A stretch of 7,232 nucleotides of DNA from Azotobacter paspali (GTDB taxonomy: Bacteria > Pseudomonadota > Gammaproteobacteria > Pseudomonadales > Pseudomonadaceae), in the NCBI RefSeq assembly GCF_042434745.1, contig NZ_JBHLSS010000097.1. One strand, written 5' to 3'. A program made the translations under genes and the position numbers. The notes under the pieces were generated by a model. That model saw only the letters and a program-made list of their open reading frames with translations. It ran no database searches and had not been told where the DNA came from. Below are positions 7,064 to 7,232 of the stretch, in pieces (positions within the stretch are counted from its first letter, which is position 1; the number at the start of each line of letters is the position of its first letter).

Positions 7064-7232
7064 ATGTGGGATGCAATTCTGGCGCGGTTCGAAAAGTAGG
7101 CACCGGCCAGCGTCATGGCACGTCTGGCGCCGGAACGGGCAATGCCGGCCGCCTGGATCGATGAAGTGTTCGAGACTCACCGGCAACGCCAGTATCCACG
7201 CGAGCTGCTGTTTTCCACGGTGGTCGAGCTGA
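7064..7232 (+). pseudogene. Transposase N-terminus, IS4-like (tentative), amber-interrupted, runs off right edge
   Basis: ATG 7064 follows GGAG at 7051-7054 and opens MWDAILARFEK, then TAG at 7097-7099, then the same frame continues APASVMARLAPERAMP, AAWIDEVFETHRQRQYPREL and LFSTVVEL to the edge. The run resembles the N-terminal region of DDE transposases annotated as IS4 family in Pseudomonas relatives, where Gln follows the EK; a CAG-to-TAG change is therefore likely. Translation could restart at the in-frame ATG 7115, which lacks a good ribosome site. With only 56 codons visible, neither the catalytic residues nor the element end can be seen, so the family name is tentative and the gene might be functional from the later start. 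Confidence 0.6.

Overview
The window looks like a chromosomal segment from a member of the Pseudomonadaceae. The coding sequence is GC-rich with strongly GC-biased third positions. HexR, Edd and GntR read like the Pseudomonas forms, and the gene set is the Entner-Doudoroff (ED) and gluconate-uptake set typical of that family. I cannot name a species from sequence alone; the insertion-sequence load would fit Stutzerimonas or Azotobacter relatives, but that is a guess.

Layout. Positions 1-688 (minus) hold the N-terminal half of zwf (glucose-6-phosphate dehydrogenase), which runs off the left edge. hexR (863-1732, plus) diverges from it across an AT-rich regulatory gap. edd (1737-3563, minus; 6-phosphogluconate dehydratase) meets hexR tail to tail with only 4 bases between the stop codons. 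edd has an unusually clear promoter (TTGAAA-N17-TATAAA) whose -10 box sits inside a perfect TTGT-N7-ACAA HexR-type operator. gntR (3763-4794, minus; LacI-family gluconate repressor) follows, with a good LacI-type palindromic operator over its own predicted promoter. A decayed IS110-family element of the IS1111 type (about 5109-6215) lies between gntR and its usual divergent partner gntK (6378-6905, plus; gluconokinase). Downstream of gntK, the start of a second, unrelated transposase gene (7064 to the edge, plus) has an SD-sequestering hairpin just before it.

How the genes work together. Gluconate is phosphorylated by GntK, and glucose-6-phosphate is oxidised by Zwf. Both routes reach 6-phosphogluconate, which Edd dehydrates to KDPG. 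In Pseudomonas, KDPG releases HexR from zwf and edd, so the predicted operators describe a metabolite-controlled circuit. GntR would control the gluconate branch.

Most notable points. (1) The IS1111-type element has one in-frame amber codon plus an in-frame deletion that removes the part of the transposase expected to carry the catalytic serine, yet the downstream non-coding end that encodes the guide (bridge/seek) RNA in this subgroup is still there and highly structured. (2) Both transposase genes carry an in-frame TAG where CAG is the likely ancestral codon. (3) The gntR-gntK regulatory region has been split by this insertion. (4) A hairpin covers the ribosome-binding site of the second transposase, resembling the protection against read-through expression known for IS10 and IS50. 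I found no tRNA, rRNA or CRISPR array, and no clearly new multi-gene system.
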